The notes beneath the pieces are model-generated. The model was not told the DNA's origin and searched no databases. It saw only the letters and a program-made list of their open reading frames with translations. A stretch of DNA of 64,000 nt from Thermoguttaceae bacterium (GTDB lineage: Bacteria; Planctomycetota; Planctomycetia; Pirellulales; Thermoguttaceae), in contig JAFQXE010000030.1 in NCBI GenBank assembly GCA_017407125.1, positions 50,104 to 114,103 on the forward strand, read 5' to 3'. This document shows positions 17,287 to 26,144 of the stretch, in pieces. Position 1 is the first letter of the stretch, and the number at the start of each line of letters is the position of its first letter. The position numbers were made by a program, and so were the translations under genes.

Positions 17287-17314
17287 TTGCGCAAAATTGC
17301 AAAACGTGTAAAAT
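17287..17314 (+). promoter_or_regulatory. Promoter of the integrase gene
   Basis: TTGCGC (17287-17292), 16-bp spacer, TAAAAT (17309-17314), 65 bp before the integrase start. It separates integrase expression from the replication operon. Confidence 0.5.
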
Positions 17315-17378
17315 GATAATTGTAAATTGCAAGGTATGACAAAAGGAACATCAAACAAACAATAGGAGATTTTATATT

Positions 17379-18833
17379 ATGGCTAGTTTTAAGATTAAAA
17401 AAAATACTGGTAAATACAGAATCCGTTTCACTCTTGACGGGAAAGAAAAAGAAATGCTGTTGCCTACATCAGACAAGCGCGTGGCTGAAACGGTTTGCGG
17501 TATGGTTGAACGTCTGGTAGAGCAAAAGCAGACCGGCGAGCCTAACCGTCTTTTGACAAATTGGCTGAAGGAGATTCCAGACGATTTGCGCCAGCGGTTG
17601 GAGCGTGCCGGATTGGTCGAGGAATCCAAACGGCTGACCGTTGCAGAACTGTATAAGAAGTTTCTGGAATCCAAACCGGATTCGCCAAAAACAACGTTGA
17701 CGGCGTGGGGGCAAGCCTACAGAAATTTGATCGATTATCTTAAAGGCGATTCCCGGTATATCGATACAATTACAATCGATGAAGCTATTGCGTTCAAGGC
17801 GTGGTTGCCAAAACAGGAAAAAGCAGACAGACCAAAAAGCAAACGCAAGAAGCCGGCGGATAAGACGTCAAGCGTTGTTTACGGACGTTCCGGCGTCAAG
17901 GGTACATTAAGCCCCTCTACAGCCGGGCGGCGGCTGGGATTCGTCAAGCAGTGGTTTCTATTTGCTGTTTCCCGTGGCTGGTTGGAAAGAAGTCCGTTTG
18001 AAAATATTTCTGCTCCGGTTCCGGTCAATCCGGCGCGTCAATATTTCATCAGTCAAGAGGAATCGGAAAAGATTTTGGAAGCCTGTCCTAATCAGCGATG
18101 GAGAGCGTTATTCGTTTTGAGCCGATATATCGGGATTCGGATTCCGTCTGAATTGTACACTCTGAAATGGTCGGACGTTCATTTTTCTGACCCTTCAAAA
18201 GAGGGGGAAGCCGGGCGCGGGTTTATTTATATCCATGACCAAAAGCGCAAACATCACGGGGACGAAATGGCGTTAAGGCGTTCCCCTTTGTGGGCAAACG
18301 TTGAACGGGAACTTATCGCTCTTTACAATGAAGCAAAAGAGGGAGAAGAATTCCTGTTTCCTGAAGTGAAGAAATCGTCCAATTTACGAACAGACTTTGT
18401 CCGTATTGTCAAGCGTGCCGGCGTGGAAGTCTATCCAAAGATATTTCATAATTTGCGCTCTAGCTGTGAAACAGAATACGAACGGGCAGGCGTCAAGCCT
18501 ACTGTTTATTGCCGATGGCTGGGGAACAGTCCTCAAATTGCCGTCCGTCATTATGTCCAATACGGGGAGGAAGATTTTCAAACCGGATATTCTATCGCGT
18601 TGAATTCCGGTATTATCGGGCAGGATTCCCAAAATTTGCCCGGAATTTTGCCCGGAATTTTGCCCGGGCAGGTCGGGACTCTGGATAATTTGGGATTGCA
18701 AGCCGGCGGGAAGCAGATTCCGCAGACCCCGGAAATTCAAGGGGTTTTGCAAGAACGAAAAAAGCCTTGCAATTCAACGCAAGGCGTCCTGATGGACGTT
18801 AACAGACTCGAACTGTTGACCTCCACGGTGTGA
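17379..18833 (+). CDS. int: Tyrosine recombinase (integrase)
   Basis: 484 residues; AGGAG about 12 nt before the ATG. The N-terminal part (1-180) carries basic arm-binding and SAM-like core-binding regions. Catalytic motifs: first Arg in YIGIRIPSELYTLKW, HNLR (H-x-x-R) in KIFHNLRSS, WLGNSPQIAVRHY with the nucleophile Tyr in RHYVQ. The histidine usual in 'LGH' is Asn here, a tolerated variation. The last 45 residues (after GIIGQDSQN) are a translation of DNA sites: LPGILPGILPG encodes three arm-type repeats, and TQGVLMDVN covers the att core; the frame ends inside tRNA-Val. Recombination would therefore change the protein's C-terminus. Confidence 0.95.
   Translation: MASFKIKKNTGKYRIRFTLDGKEKEMLLPTSDKRVAETVCGMVERLVEQKQTGEPNRLLTNWLKEIPDDLRQRLERAGLVEESKRLTVAELYKKFLESKPDSPKTTLTAWGQAYRNLIDYLKGDSRYIDTITIDEAIAFKAWLPKQEKADRPKSKRKKPADKTSSVVYGRSGVKGTLSPSTAGRRLGFVKQWFLFAVSRGWLERSPFENISAPVPVNPARQYFISQEESEKILEACPNQRWRALFVLSRYIGIRIPSELYTLKWSDVHFSDPSKEGEAGRGFIYIHDQKRKHHGDEMALRRSPLWANVERELIALYNEAKEGEEFLFPEVKKSSNLRTDFVRIVKRAGVEVYPKIFHNLRSSCETEYERAGVKPTVYCRWLGNSPQIAVRHYVQYGEEDFQTGYSIALNSGIIGQDSQNLPGILPGILPGQVGTLDNLGLQAGGKQIPQTPEIQGVLQERKKPCNSTQGVLMDVNRLELLTSTV
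18636..18668. repeat. Candidate arm-type sites, right end
   Basis: Three tandem copies of TTGCCCGGAATT (the third ends TTGCCCGGG), matching two copies at 11620-11639. They lie within the integrase coding region, 108 bp from the att core. Confidence 0.55.
18757..18785 (-). terminator. Terminator of tRNA-Val
   Basis: On the minus strand GCCTTGC, an 8-nt loop and GCAAGGC are followed by TTTTTTC. It sits immediately after the tRNA 3' end and overlaps the att core, so the integration site lies between tRNA and terminator stem. Confidence 0.8.
18776..18805. repeat. Right attachment site core (30-bp direct repeat)
   Basis: Identical to 11527-11556. It covers the 3' strand of the terminator hairpin, the discriminator base, the 3' acceptor strand and five bases of the T-arm of tRNA-Val. 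Confidence 0.93.
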
Positions 18834-18867
18834 GCATGGCGCTCTAACCAAGCTGAGCTAAACGTCC
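18794..18867 (-). tRNA. tRNA-Val (anticodon CAC)
   Basis: A full cloverleaf on the minus strand: acceptor GGACGTT pairs with AACGTCC perfectly; D-arm GCTCAGCTTGGTTAGAGC; anticodon stem CCATG/CGTGG with loop CTCACAC, giving CAC at 34-36; T-loop TTCGAGT. CCA is not encoded. The gene is intact despite the integration because the element supplies the same 3' end. Confidence 0.95.
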
Positions 18868-18881
18868 AGTAAAGTGTTTTT

Positions 18882-18909
18882 ATTATCCAGATTTTCCTTG
18901 TTTTGTCAA
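18882..18909 (-). promoter_or_regulatory. Promoter of tRNA-Val
   Basis: On the minus strand TTGACA (18909-18904), 16-bp spacer, GATAAT (18887-18882), about 15 bp before the tRNA 5' end. Confidence 0.75.
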
Positions 18910-18964
18910 TCCCCCCGGGGGAAAAGAATTCCGACTTTCTGTCTGTTCCCCGCCCCGCCCCCCG

Positions 18965-18992
18965 TTGACGAAGTTCAAAGATTGGGGATAAT
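18965..18992 (+). promoter_or_regulatory. Promoter of the NSS transporter gene
   Basis: TTGACG (18965-18970), 16-bp spacer, GATAAT (18987-18992), 56 bp before the ATG at 19049. Confidence 0.6.
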
Positions 18993-19048
18993 TCTAATAA
19001 TCTAAAATGATGGACTAATACCCAAAAACCAAACATACATAATACGCC

Positions 19049-20920
19049 ATGGAAGATTTGAACAAAAACGGTAAAGACCAATGGTCGTCAAAAATCGGGG
19101 TTATTCTGGCTGTTGCCGGGTCGGCAGTCGGACTGGGCAACTTTTTGCGCTTTCCGGGTCTGGCGGCTCAGTACGGCGGCGGGACGTTTTTAATTCCCTA
19201 TTTCACCGCGTTTTTGTTGCTGGGATTGCCGTTGGCGTGGATGGAGTGGTCGCTGGGCCGCTACGGCGGACGTCACGGATACAACAGCGTTCCCGGCATT
19301 TATCATACTGCGTGGCGGCATCCCGTCGCTCCGTACCTGGGCGTGCTGGGCGTGGTCATGCCGATCATGATTTTCTCGTATTATCTGTACGTGGAAGCCT
19401 GGTGTCTGTCCTACGCGCTGCGATATCTGCTTGGCATGATGTCTCCCAGCGCGCTGGGCGTAACGCCGGAAATGGTCATTGGATATTTAGGCGCTCAGCC
19501 CGATTTATTGTACTCCTTTTTCAGAGACAACGCGGCGTTGCTGGGCAGCGTCGATCTGTCGACGGCGGAGACGTACCTCGACTGGGTCAAAGCGAATCCG
19601 GACGCCTTCACTACCGCCTTGTCCGCCAATCAGGACGCGGTTTTAGGATACCTGCAATCGCAAACGACGCTGAATAATTCCGTGTACTACAACATTTTCT
19701 TTGGGAATTTGATTGGCGTCAGCGGCAACGGCGAGGCGCTGGGAAACGTTACAAAATACGGCGTGTTAGGCTCGTCGATGGTAACGCTGCTGATTTGCTT
19801 CCTGCTGAACTACTGGATTATTTTCAACGGTATCAGCAAGGGAATCGAACGCTTTTGCCTCTACGCGATGCCGGCGCTGTTTGTCTGCTCAATAATCGTT
19901 TTGTTCCGCGTTTTAACGCTCGGGACGCCGAACCCGGAACTGCCGGATCAGAACCTGGTCAACGGCTTGGGGTTCATGTGGAATCCGGTCAAGCCGGGGT
20001 CGGACGTCGGATTCTGGGAATCGCTCATGCGTCCTGACATGTGGATGGCGGCGGCGGGACAGGTGTTCTTCTCGCTGTCGGTTGGGTTCGGGCTGATTCT
20101 GACATACGCGTCGTACATTCACGAAAAAGAGGACTTGGCGTTTTCCGCCTTTACAGCCGCCAGCGCCAACTCGTTTGCCGAGGTCGTCCTGGGCGGTCTG
20201 ATTACCCTGCCCGCCGCGTTTGTGTTCCTCGGCGGGTCGTATCTGGAAGGGCACATGGGATCGACCTTTGAACTGGGGTTCAAAGTCCTTCCCAACGTCT
20301 TTAGCCAGATGCCGGCGGGGCAGTTTTTCGGGTTCCTGTTCTTCTTCCTGCTGTTTTTGGCGGCTGTTACAAGCACGGTTTCCATGCTTCAGCCGTCCAT
20401 TGCGCTCTTTGAAGAGGGCTTGGGCATGAGACGCAAAGACTCCGTCGCGTTCCTCTCGTTTATTACGCTTATCGGGCTGGGATTTACCGTTTACTTCTCC
20501 AAAGGTTTGGCGGCAATGGACAACCTCGACTTCTGGATGGGTCAAGCGCTCATTTTCGTCTTGGCGACAATTCAGGCGATTCTCTTTGCCTACGCCTTAG
20601 GCATGAAAAAGGGCATGGCGGAACTGCGGAATCACGCGAAGATGCGAATTCCCCGTTTCGTCGAGTTTATTATGAAGTATGTCACGCCGTCGTACCTGAT
20701 AATCGTCTTTGTCGCCTGGAGCTGGACGAATCTGCCGGACAGAATCCATCAGGTTTTAACGGACAAAATTGCGTTCATGTCGGTCGTGATAGTCGGAGCG
20801 GTAAGCGCATTGATTCTGTACGTCATTTCCCGCGCCGTTGCCGTCTGGAAAGAAAAAGACGCCAACTACGCCGAGGCGTCGGGCATTTACTCGTTGGACG
20901 AAAACGACGAAGTCAACTAG
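19049..20920 (+). CDS. Na+-dependent NSS-family transporter
   Basis: 623 residues with about 12 hydrophobic segments. The first membrane helix carries the family signature GSAVGLGNFLRFP (residues about 25-37), which in LeuT-fold transporters unwinds to bind sodium and substrate; GGGTFLIPYF follows in TM2. A larger-than-usual loop (about 130-215, polar and rich in Asp, Ala and Gln) lies between TM3/4. Substrates of bacterial members are mostly amino acids; the specific one cannot be read here. No Shine-Dalgarno sequence is visible. The phosphoesterase gene starts 16 bp after the stop, so both are probably co-transcribed. Confidence 0.93.
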   Translation: MEDLNKNGKDQWSSKIGVILAVAGSAVGLGNFLRFPGLAAQYGGGTFLIPYFTAFLLLGLPLAWMEWSLGRYGGRHGYNSVPGIYHTAWRHPVAPYLGVLGVVMPIMIFSYYLYVEAWCLSYALRYLLGMMSPSALGVTPEMVIGYLGAQPDLLYSFFRDNAALLGSVDLSTAETYLDWVKANPDAFTTALSANQDAVLGYLQSQTTLNNSVYYNIFFGNLIGVSGNGEALGNVTKYGVLGSSMVTLLICFLLNYWIIFNGISKGIERFCLYAMPALFVCSIIVLFRVLTLGTPNPELPDQNLVNGLGFMWNPVKPGSDVGFWESLMRPDMWMAAAGQVFFSLSVGFGLILTYASYIHEKEDLAFSAFTAASANSFAEVVLGGLITLPAAFVFLGGSYLEGHMGSTFELGFKVLPNVFSQMPAGQFFGFLFFFLLFLAAVTSTVSMLQPSIALFEEGLGMRRKDSVAFLSFITLIGLGFTVYFSKGLAAMDNLDFWMGQALIFVLATIQAILFAYALGMKKGMAELRNHAKMRIPRFVEFIMKYVTPSYLIIVFVAWSWTNLPDRIHQVLTDKIAFMSVVIVGAVSALILYVISRAVAVWKEKDANYAEASGIYSLDENDEVN

Positions 20921-20936
20921 CAAATCAGGTGTTACA

Positions 20937-22415
20937 ATGAAACGCAGAGATTTTCTTAAAGGGACGTTTGGCGCGGTCGGTTCGCTGTTTTGCGGCGAGC
21001 TTTTCGCGGCGCCTCCCGGATGGCAGCACGACGGCGAACCGAACCTGGTTTTCGGCGTTATCAGCGACACGCATTTGAGAACGACGGTCTGGGGCAATCG
21101 TCTTGGCGCCAACTGGCCGGACAAGTACCTCGTCGCCGCGCTGAAGTACTTCAAAGAGCAGAACGTTGACGCGGTCATGCATTGCGGAGACATGGCGCAC
21201 CGCGGACAGGTTCAGGAGATGGCGTTTCATGCCGGGGCTTGGCGCAGAGTCTTTGGAAAAGTTACCAGCGGGCCGGTCAAACTGTTTGTAACGGGCAACC
21301 ACGACGTCGACGGCGCTCGTTACGGCAATTTTGTCAAAAAACGCTATCCGGACCCGGAACAATATGCCAGCCACGTTCTGGAAACCGACATGGCGGCAAA
21401 CTGGCAGCGCATCTGGGGCGAGAAGTACGAACCCGTTTGGCATAAAGAGGTCAAGGGTTATCACTTCTTCGGCCGCAACTGGGGCGTCAGCGAAGCCGAG
21501 GCAATAGCCGCGTTAAAGAACTGGAAGAGCGGGCGCGATCCGCTGCATCCGTATTTCTACATTCAGCACAGCCGCCCTTCCTACGGCGTGCGAAGAGAGC
21601 TGATGCGTCACGTCGGCGCCGTTTCGTTTTTCGGACACAATCACTGGAGCATAACAAACTGGAATATTATCGCTCTCTACAAAAACCGTCTTCCTGTAAT
21701 TCAATGCGCGTCCTGCGAACCGCGGGGCTGCGGCGCTCTGGTGGGAGACGGCTGGTTTACTAAAGCCGCTATCGACGGTCGCGACCAGACAGGCAGAGGC
21801 CGACAGGGATATGTCGTCCGCGTGTACAACGACATGCTTGTTATTCAGCGTCGAGAGTTTACCGCTGGCGCTGGCGCAGTTCTCGGATCAGACTGGATTT
21901 TGCCGCTGGGCAAATTCAATCCGCACCCGTTTATACGCAGCGAGATGAAAAAGGTTATCGGCGAACCACAGTTCCAGAGCGGCGCGAAACTGCTTATTGA
22001 AAGCGCAGACGTCCCGGCGGAAGAAGGCAAACCCGCGAAGTCTGTCGTTAAACTCTCGATTCCGCTTGCCGACGCCAACCCCGATTCGCGCGTTTACGCC
22101 TACGAGGTCGCTATTAGCAGCGGGGACGCGAGCCACGCTGGCGGAGAGGACGAGGTTATGTCTCCGAACAAACCGGATTCGAAGACGCCCACGTCCAATT
22201 GGGAGCCGACCCTGTCGGCATCTAATCCGATTTACAAAGCCGTCTACGCGTCAGGCGTCAATTTGGGAATCGGCAGCGAACCGAACGGCGGCGTTACACA
22301 GTTAACCATTCCGAAAGCTGAACTGCCCCACAACAAAGCGCTTTCGTTTACCGTCCGCCCGCTAACCTCCCTCGGCACGTCCGGCAAACCGATAACGGCA
22401 GAATTCAAAGAGTAA
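20937..22415 (+). CDS. Exported calcineurin-like metallophosphoesterase
   Basis: 492 residues. The N-terminus MKRRDFLKGTFGAVGSLF is a Tat-type signal (RRDFLK), suggesting export in folded, metal-loaded form. Motifs of the superfamily are in order: GVISDTH (D-x-H), HCGDMAH (GD), VTGNHD (GNHD) and FFGHNHWS (GHxH-like). The C-terminal 170 residues form a separate beta-rich domain. The start at 20937 has AGGTG six nt upstream; a longer frame would overlap the transporter gene and lose the signal peptide. The substrate is unknown; nucleotide or phospho-organic esters in the periplasm are possible. Confidence 0.88.
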   Translation: MKRRDFLKGTFGAVGSLFCGELFAAPPGWQHDGEPNLVFGVISDTHLRTTVWGNRLGANWPDKYLVAALKYFKEQNVDAVMHCGDMAHRGQVQEMAFHAGAWRRVFGKVTSGPVKLFVTGNHDVDGARYGNFVKKRYPDPEQYASHVLETDMAANWQRIWGEKYEPVWHKEVKGYHFFGRNWGVSEAEAIAALKNWKSGRDPLHPYFYIQHSRPSYGVRRELMRHVGAVSFFGHNHWSITNWNIIALYKNRLPVIQCASCEPRGCGALVGDGWFTKAAIDGRDQTGRGRQGYVVRVYNDMLVIQRREFTAGAGAVLGSDWILPLGKFNPHPFIRSEMKKVIGEPQFQSGAKLLIESADVPAEEGKPAKSVVKLSIPLADANPDSRVYAYEVAISSGDASHAGGEDEVMSPNKPDSKTPTSNWEPTLSASNPIYKAVYASGVNLGIGSEPNGGVTQLTIPKAELPHNKALSFTVRPLTSLGTSGKPITAEFKE

Positions 22416-22583
22416 TTAATTCGGAATGCGTAATGCTGAATTCGGAATTTTCTCCAAGTCGCTGGTTAAGGCGGCGCCTAGGGGCGCCGCACTACCCGCC
22501 CCTCTTCCCCCCTATTCAAAATCTGATATCATAGCGCTATAATCTCATTTAAATAGAGATTTATTTTTTATCCCCATACTGTC
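22414..22583. repeat. Heptamer element C and GC hairpin
   Basis: Units GAATGCG, TAATGCT, GAATTCG and GAATTTT (22424-22451) follow the stop codon of the phosphoesterase. A hairpin GCGGCGCC-TAGG-GGCGCCGC lies at 22471-22490. There is no gene. Confidence 0.7.
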
Positions 22584-25500
22584 ATGAAACACAACCCCCT
22601 TTCCATATTCCTGTTGTTTGCTTTGACGCTTGCGGCATTTGCCGTTTCGTTCGTTTCGGCAGAAGAACCGGCGGCGGACTCGCCCAAGGCGCGGCTGACG
22701 TTTCCGATTCTCTTTACGGCGCGGCACAATTATCAGGGCTTGCACATTTACGACACGTTTTATCAGTGGCGCCGCGGCGTGAAGAATCCGGGCATCGGCG
22801 GGATTTACATTCTCGAAAACCCGGCTGACCCGCCGGAGCAGTATCGGATTCGACCTCTTATCGACCCGACGACCAACCCGACGCTGGGCGACGGCATCTA
22901 CTTTGATCCGGCTTTGTCCTACGACGGCAAGACGATTCTGTTTTGTTACAAGGGGACGCCCAACGGGAACTCGATTATTTACAAAATCAATCTCGACGGG
23001 ACGGGGCTGAAACAGCTGACCAACCTCGACGCCGAAGGGAATCCGTACAAGGGTTCCGGCGGCGGACATCACGACGTTCGCCCCGCCTGGCTGCCGGACG
23101 GCAGAATCGTCTTTACGTCCACGCGTTACAGCGGCCTGGTGCCGTGCGCCAACAACGGCGTGGCAATTCTTCACGTCATGAACGCAGACGGGTCCGACAT
23201 TCACACGATTTCCGTCAACAATGTAACAGAATTCGACCCGTCTGTTTTGCCGGATGGCAGAATTCTCTTTGGCCGCTGGGAGTACATCGACAAAAACGCG
23301 CTGACGATTCAAAGTCTGTGGTCTGTCTATCCGGACGGGACAAACGAAACAGCGTTCTTCGCCAACAACATGGTTTTCCCGGAAGCGATTCTTCAGGCGA
23401 AGCCGGTGCCCGGCAGTCCGAATCTGGTTGTCGGGACGTTCGCGCCGCACAACGCCCCGCCCCGCGGCACGATTGCGTTTATCGACATCTCTGCCGGCGT
23501 TCAGAATTCCGTCTCCGGGAAGAACGACGAAAAGGCGATTACCAATCTCGAATACCCGGACAAGCCGACGTACGACCGCGGGCAATCCTGCGATCCGTGG
23601 GCGCTGGACCGAACGCTGGTTCTCTATTCCGGGCAGATCGACAACCCGACCAACGGCGGGCGGCTCAATTCGCTCCTACTTATCGACGACAAGGGGAACA
23701 AGACAGAGCTTTTATCCAGCGCGACGATTGACCTTCACAACCCGATTCCGATTGTCCCCCGCCCTGCCCCGCCGGTTCTGGTTGACAAAACCGACCGCTC
23801 CAGGACGACCGGCAGTTTCTTTGTAACAGACGTTTACCAGAACCTCAAGGGCGTCAAACGGGGAGACGTGAAATGGCTGCGCGTTATAGAAGAGACGTCT
23901 CGCGTCAGCGCGTCGCCGGGCAGCAACGGCCTGAACCAGACGTTTTCCATTTCCGCCGCGATGGCGTGGAGTCCGAAAATCTATCACGGCATCGTTCCCG
24001 TCTGCGAGGACGGAAGCGTCTGCTTTGAAGCCCCGTCCGGACGCGCAATTTACTTTCAGCTTCTCGACGAGAATTATCGTCTTATCCGTTCGATGAGAAC
24101 GTTTATTCAGGCGGCGCCCGGTACGGCGCGAAGCTGTACGGGATGTCACGAATACGGCCCGCCTCAGGGCGAAGTCGGAGAACTGAAGATGGCGAGCAAA
24201 CGCCCGCCGCTGGTTCCTCAAGACGAGTCATGGGGAAACGGTTATCTGGATTATCCGTCCATGATTCAGCCGATTCTCGACCGGAAATGCGTTCGCTGTC
24301 ACGGCGGAGACGAGGGAATCGCCGCCGGGCTGGACTTGTCCTCCGCCCCTACACGGCTGTTCAGTATCAGTTACGACAACCTGACCTCCCGCCGGGAAAA
24401 GCAGTACCATATCGATTTGATTTCCGGGATTTGCTGTATGAACGGAACGGCGTACTGGTCTTGCCGAATTTTTCAGCCGTACGAACACGGATCGGGAAAC
24501 GCTCCTCTGGCGGAACGAGTTCTCAACGACCCGACGCACAAGGATTTCCTGACCAAAGAAGAGCGCGAGTTGCTCTTTACGTGGATTGACAGCAACGGCA
24601 TCTATTACGGGACGTGGAACTACACGGCGTCCGGGCCGATTCTGCGTCCGTGGGAACAGGCGGCAAATCAGATTCGGGACGTCATGAAGAATTCCAGCTG
24701 CAAGGAATGTCACGCTGACGAGAAGGGAAACATCGCCCGATTTGAAAATGACTGGATTAACCTGGAACGTCCAGAATACAGCCGGGTTCTTCGCGCTCCG
24801 ATGGCGCCAGCTAATTCGGAATTAGGAATTCGGAATTCGGAATTAACGCAAGCGACCAACGGGAGCGGTGACAATACATCTCGCGCGGGAGCGCGGGTTG
24901 GGAGCGGCGCCTCGCCGCTGGGAATTGGCGCGTGCCGAAACGCGAAATTCGACCAGCAGTTCCGTCGGCTGGGAATCATGTCTGGCGGACGGTACGAACA
25001 CGCGGTTCATCCTCTGGATTGGTTCCCGACTCAGACCTGGAAACCCGTCGCGGCATGCGACCCGAACTCCGGCGCCCCGGTTGTCTCAATTCAATCGACT
25101 GACGACCCCGTATATCGGCAGATTCTGGCGATTATCAAACGAGCCGCCCGACAGGCGTATGCCGCCCCGCGAATCGACATGCCCGGCGCGTTCGAACTCA
25201 ACGGCGGCGCAATCGCCGGGCGTTCCCGACAGATTCTCCCGCAGCCGCTTCCTGACGTTATGCCGAAAATCAACTTGACGCTGACCGCGTCCGGAAAGCC
25301 GGAACTGTCCTGGGCGAACGACAAACGCGTTATCGGTCTGGTGGCGGAAATTCATCGATGTAACAGCCCCAACTTCTCCCTGACGGACGACACGCTTGTC
25401 GGGACGACGGAAATGAACCGCTTTATCGACGCGAAAGCCCCGGAAGGGAAATGGTTCTACGCCGTCCGGTTCGTCTGCGACCCGGCTCAGACGTGCGGGA

Positions 25501-26144
25501 CGTGCCGCGTTTCCGGCGATACAATTAACGACCTCGCCGCGTTGACCGAAGGGATCGTCCCTGAACGGAAGTCCATTGAGAATCGCTGTCCTCTCTCAAT
25601 GTTCCAGCCGAAGAAGTCCGAGCCGGTTTACGTTGGGTCAATCGACGTTCCCAAACCCGCGCCGATAAAGCCGCTGACCGTCCGCCGCCTTCTCGACATG
25701 CCGACCGTCGACTTGGCGTCACACAATGGGTGTCTTGTCGTCCCGTCGGAAGAAGACCTCAACATGAAAGGGTTCCTGGCGATTTCGTTTGATATTAAAT
25801 TCACGCAGCCGGGCGTCATGCCGGTTCCGGTCGGATACGGCGCATGGCGGCGCAGCGGCTGGTTTATCCAGAAGTTTCAGGAGAAATGGCGATTCCATCT
25901 GTCTGGAACGGACTGCGATTCCGAAACCAAAGTCCCGCTCAACGAATGGCTTCACATGGACTTTATCGTCGAAAACGGTCAGATGAAAGTTCTGCAAAAC
26001 GGTCAGACGGTCGCGCAATCGCCCGTTTCCCAGCCGCTTGCAGACTGGTTCGGCAGCCTGTACCTGGGTCAGTATTCCGATACGCAAAAGCCGGAATACC
26101 AATTCCACGGCGAGATGAAGAACCTGCGGATTTGGGGATATTAA
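22584..26144 (+). CDS. Beta-propeller multiheme c-type cytochrome-like protein
   Basis: 1186 residues with a Sec signal peptide (cleavage after about residue 26). Residues about 40-480 contain repeated 'G....p.wlpDGrIvF.s.r..g'-type blades of the TolB/WD40-like kind. Three CxxCH heme motifs follow: CTGCH (518-522), CVRCH (569-573) and CKECH (706-710). The C-terminal region (about 1060-1186) is LamG/concanavalin-like. This architecture occurs widely in Planctomycetota and resembles the hydrazine-synthase-alpha-related protein group, without implying that activity. Residues about 743-780 are a translation of a dispersed repeat element (24811-24924) inserted in frame just after the third heme motif. 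Function: periplasmic electron transfer or a redox enzyme, substrate unknown. Confidence 0.75.
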   Translation: MKHNPLSIFLLFALTLAAFAVSFVSAEEPAADSPKARLTFPILFTARHNYQGLHIYDTFYQWRRGVKNPGIGGIYILENPADPPEQYRIRPLIDPTTNPTLGDGIYFDPALSYDGKTILFCYKGTPNGNSIIYKINLDGTGLKQLTNLDAEGNPYKGSGGGHHDVRPAWLPDGRIVFTSTRYSGLVPCANNGVAILHVMNADGSDIHTISVNNVTEFDPSVLPDGRILFGRWEYIDKNALTIQSLWSVYPDGTNETAFFANNMVFPEAILQAKPVPGSPNLVVGTFAPHNAPPRGTIAFIDISAGVQNSVSGKNDEKAITNLEYPDKPTYDRGQSCDPWALDRTLVLYSGQIDNPTNGGRLNSLLLIDDKGNKTELLSSATIDLHNPIPIVPRPAPPVLVDKTDRSRTTGSFFVTDVYQNLKGVKRGDVKWLRVIEETSRVSASPGSNGLNQTFSISAAMAWSPKIYHGIVPVCEDGSVCFEAPSGRAIYFQLLDENYRLIRSMRTFIQAAPGTARSCTGCHEYGPPQGEVGELKMASKRPPLVPQDESWGNGYLDYPSMIQPILDRKCVRCHGGDEGIAAGLDLSSAPTRLFSISYDNLTSRREKQYHIDLISGICCMNGTAYWSCRIFQPYEHGSGNAPLAERVLNDPTHKDFLTKEERELLFTWIDSNGIYYGTWNYTASGPILRPWEQAANQIRDVMKNSSCKECHADEKGNIARFENDWINLERPEYSRVLRAPMAPANSELGIRNSELTQATNGSGDNTSRAGARVGSGASPLGIGACRNAKFDQQFRRLGIMSGGRYEHAVHPLDWFPTQTWKPVAACDPNSGAPVVSIQSTDDPVYRQILAIIKRAARQAYAAPRIDMPGAFELNGGAIAGRSRQILPQPLPDVMPKINLTLTASGKPELSWANDKRVIGLVAEIHRCNSPNFSLTDDTLVGTTEMNRFIDAKAPEGKWFYAVRFVCDPAQTCGTCRVSGDTINDLAALTEGIVPERKSIENRCPLSMFQPKKSEPVYVGSIDVPKPAPIKPLTVRRLLDMPTVDLASHNGCLVVPSEEDLNMKGFLAISFDIKFTQPGVMPVPVGYGAWRRSGWFIQKFQEKWRFHLSGTDCDSETKVPLNEWLHMDFIVENGQMKVLQNGQTVAQSPVSQPLADWFGSLYLGQYSDTQKPEYQFHGEMKNLRIWGY
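24811..24924. repeat. Heptamer element D inside the cytochrome-like gene
   Basis: Units TAATTCG, GAATTAG, GAATTCG x2 and GAATTAA (24812-24846) are followed by CGCAAGCG, the 18-mer AAGCGACCAACGGGAGCG (24850-24867) and the same GC-rich tail as at 5617-5680. The reading frame is open through it. Confidence 0.85.

Larger units (their letters stand above)
11527..18805 (+). mobile_element. Integrative satellite-like element in tRNA-Val
   Basis: The limits are two identical 30-bp copies (11527-11556 and 18776-18805); the right copy contains the 3' end of tRNA-Val(CAC). Inside lie, in order: a long non-coding left end, an unknown gene, an Xis-like HTH protein, a DUF669-like protein, an AEP-type primase, an SF3-type helicase and a tyrosine integrase whose 3' end crosses att. 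All coding is rightward. No capsid, portal, terminase, tail or conjugation gene is present. The layout resembles phage satellites of the P4 or PICI kind, or a small integrative plasmid. Words such as CCGG and GCCGG seem more frequent than in flanking DNA, suggesting a different origin; I did not count them. Confidence 0.9.

Noticed and set aside
11527..18805. Complete prophage
   Set aside because: No capsid, portal, terminase, tail, lysis or holin gene is present in 7.3 kb.
22545..23585. Minus-strand frame of 346 codons
   Set aside because: It is antisense to the signal-peptide-bearing propeller gene, extremely Arg-rich and typical of a shadow frame in GC-rich coding sequence.
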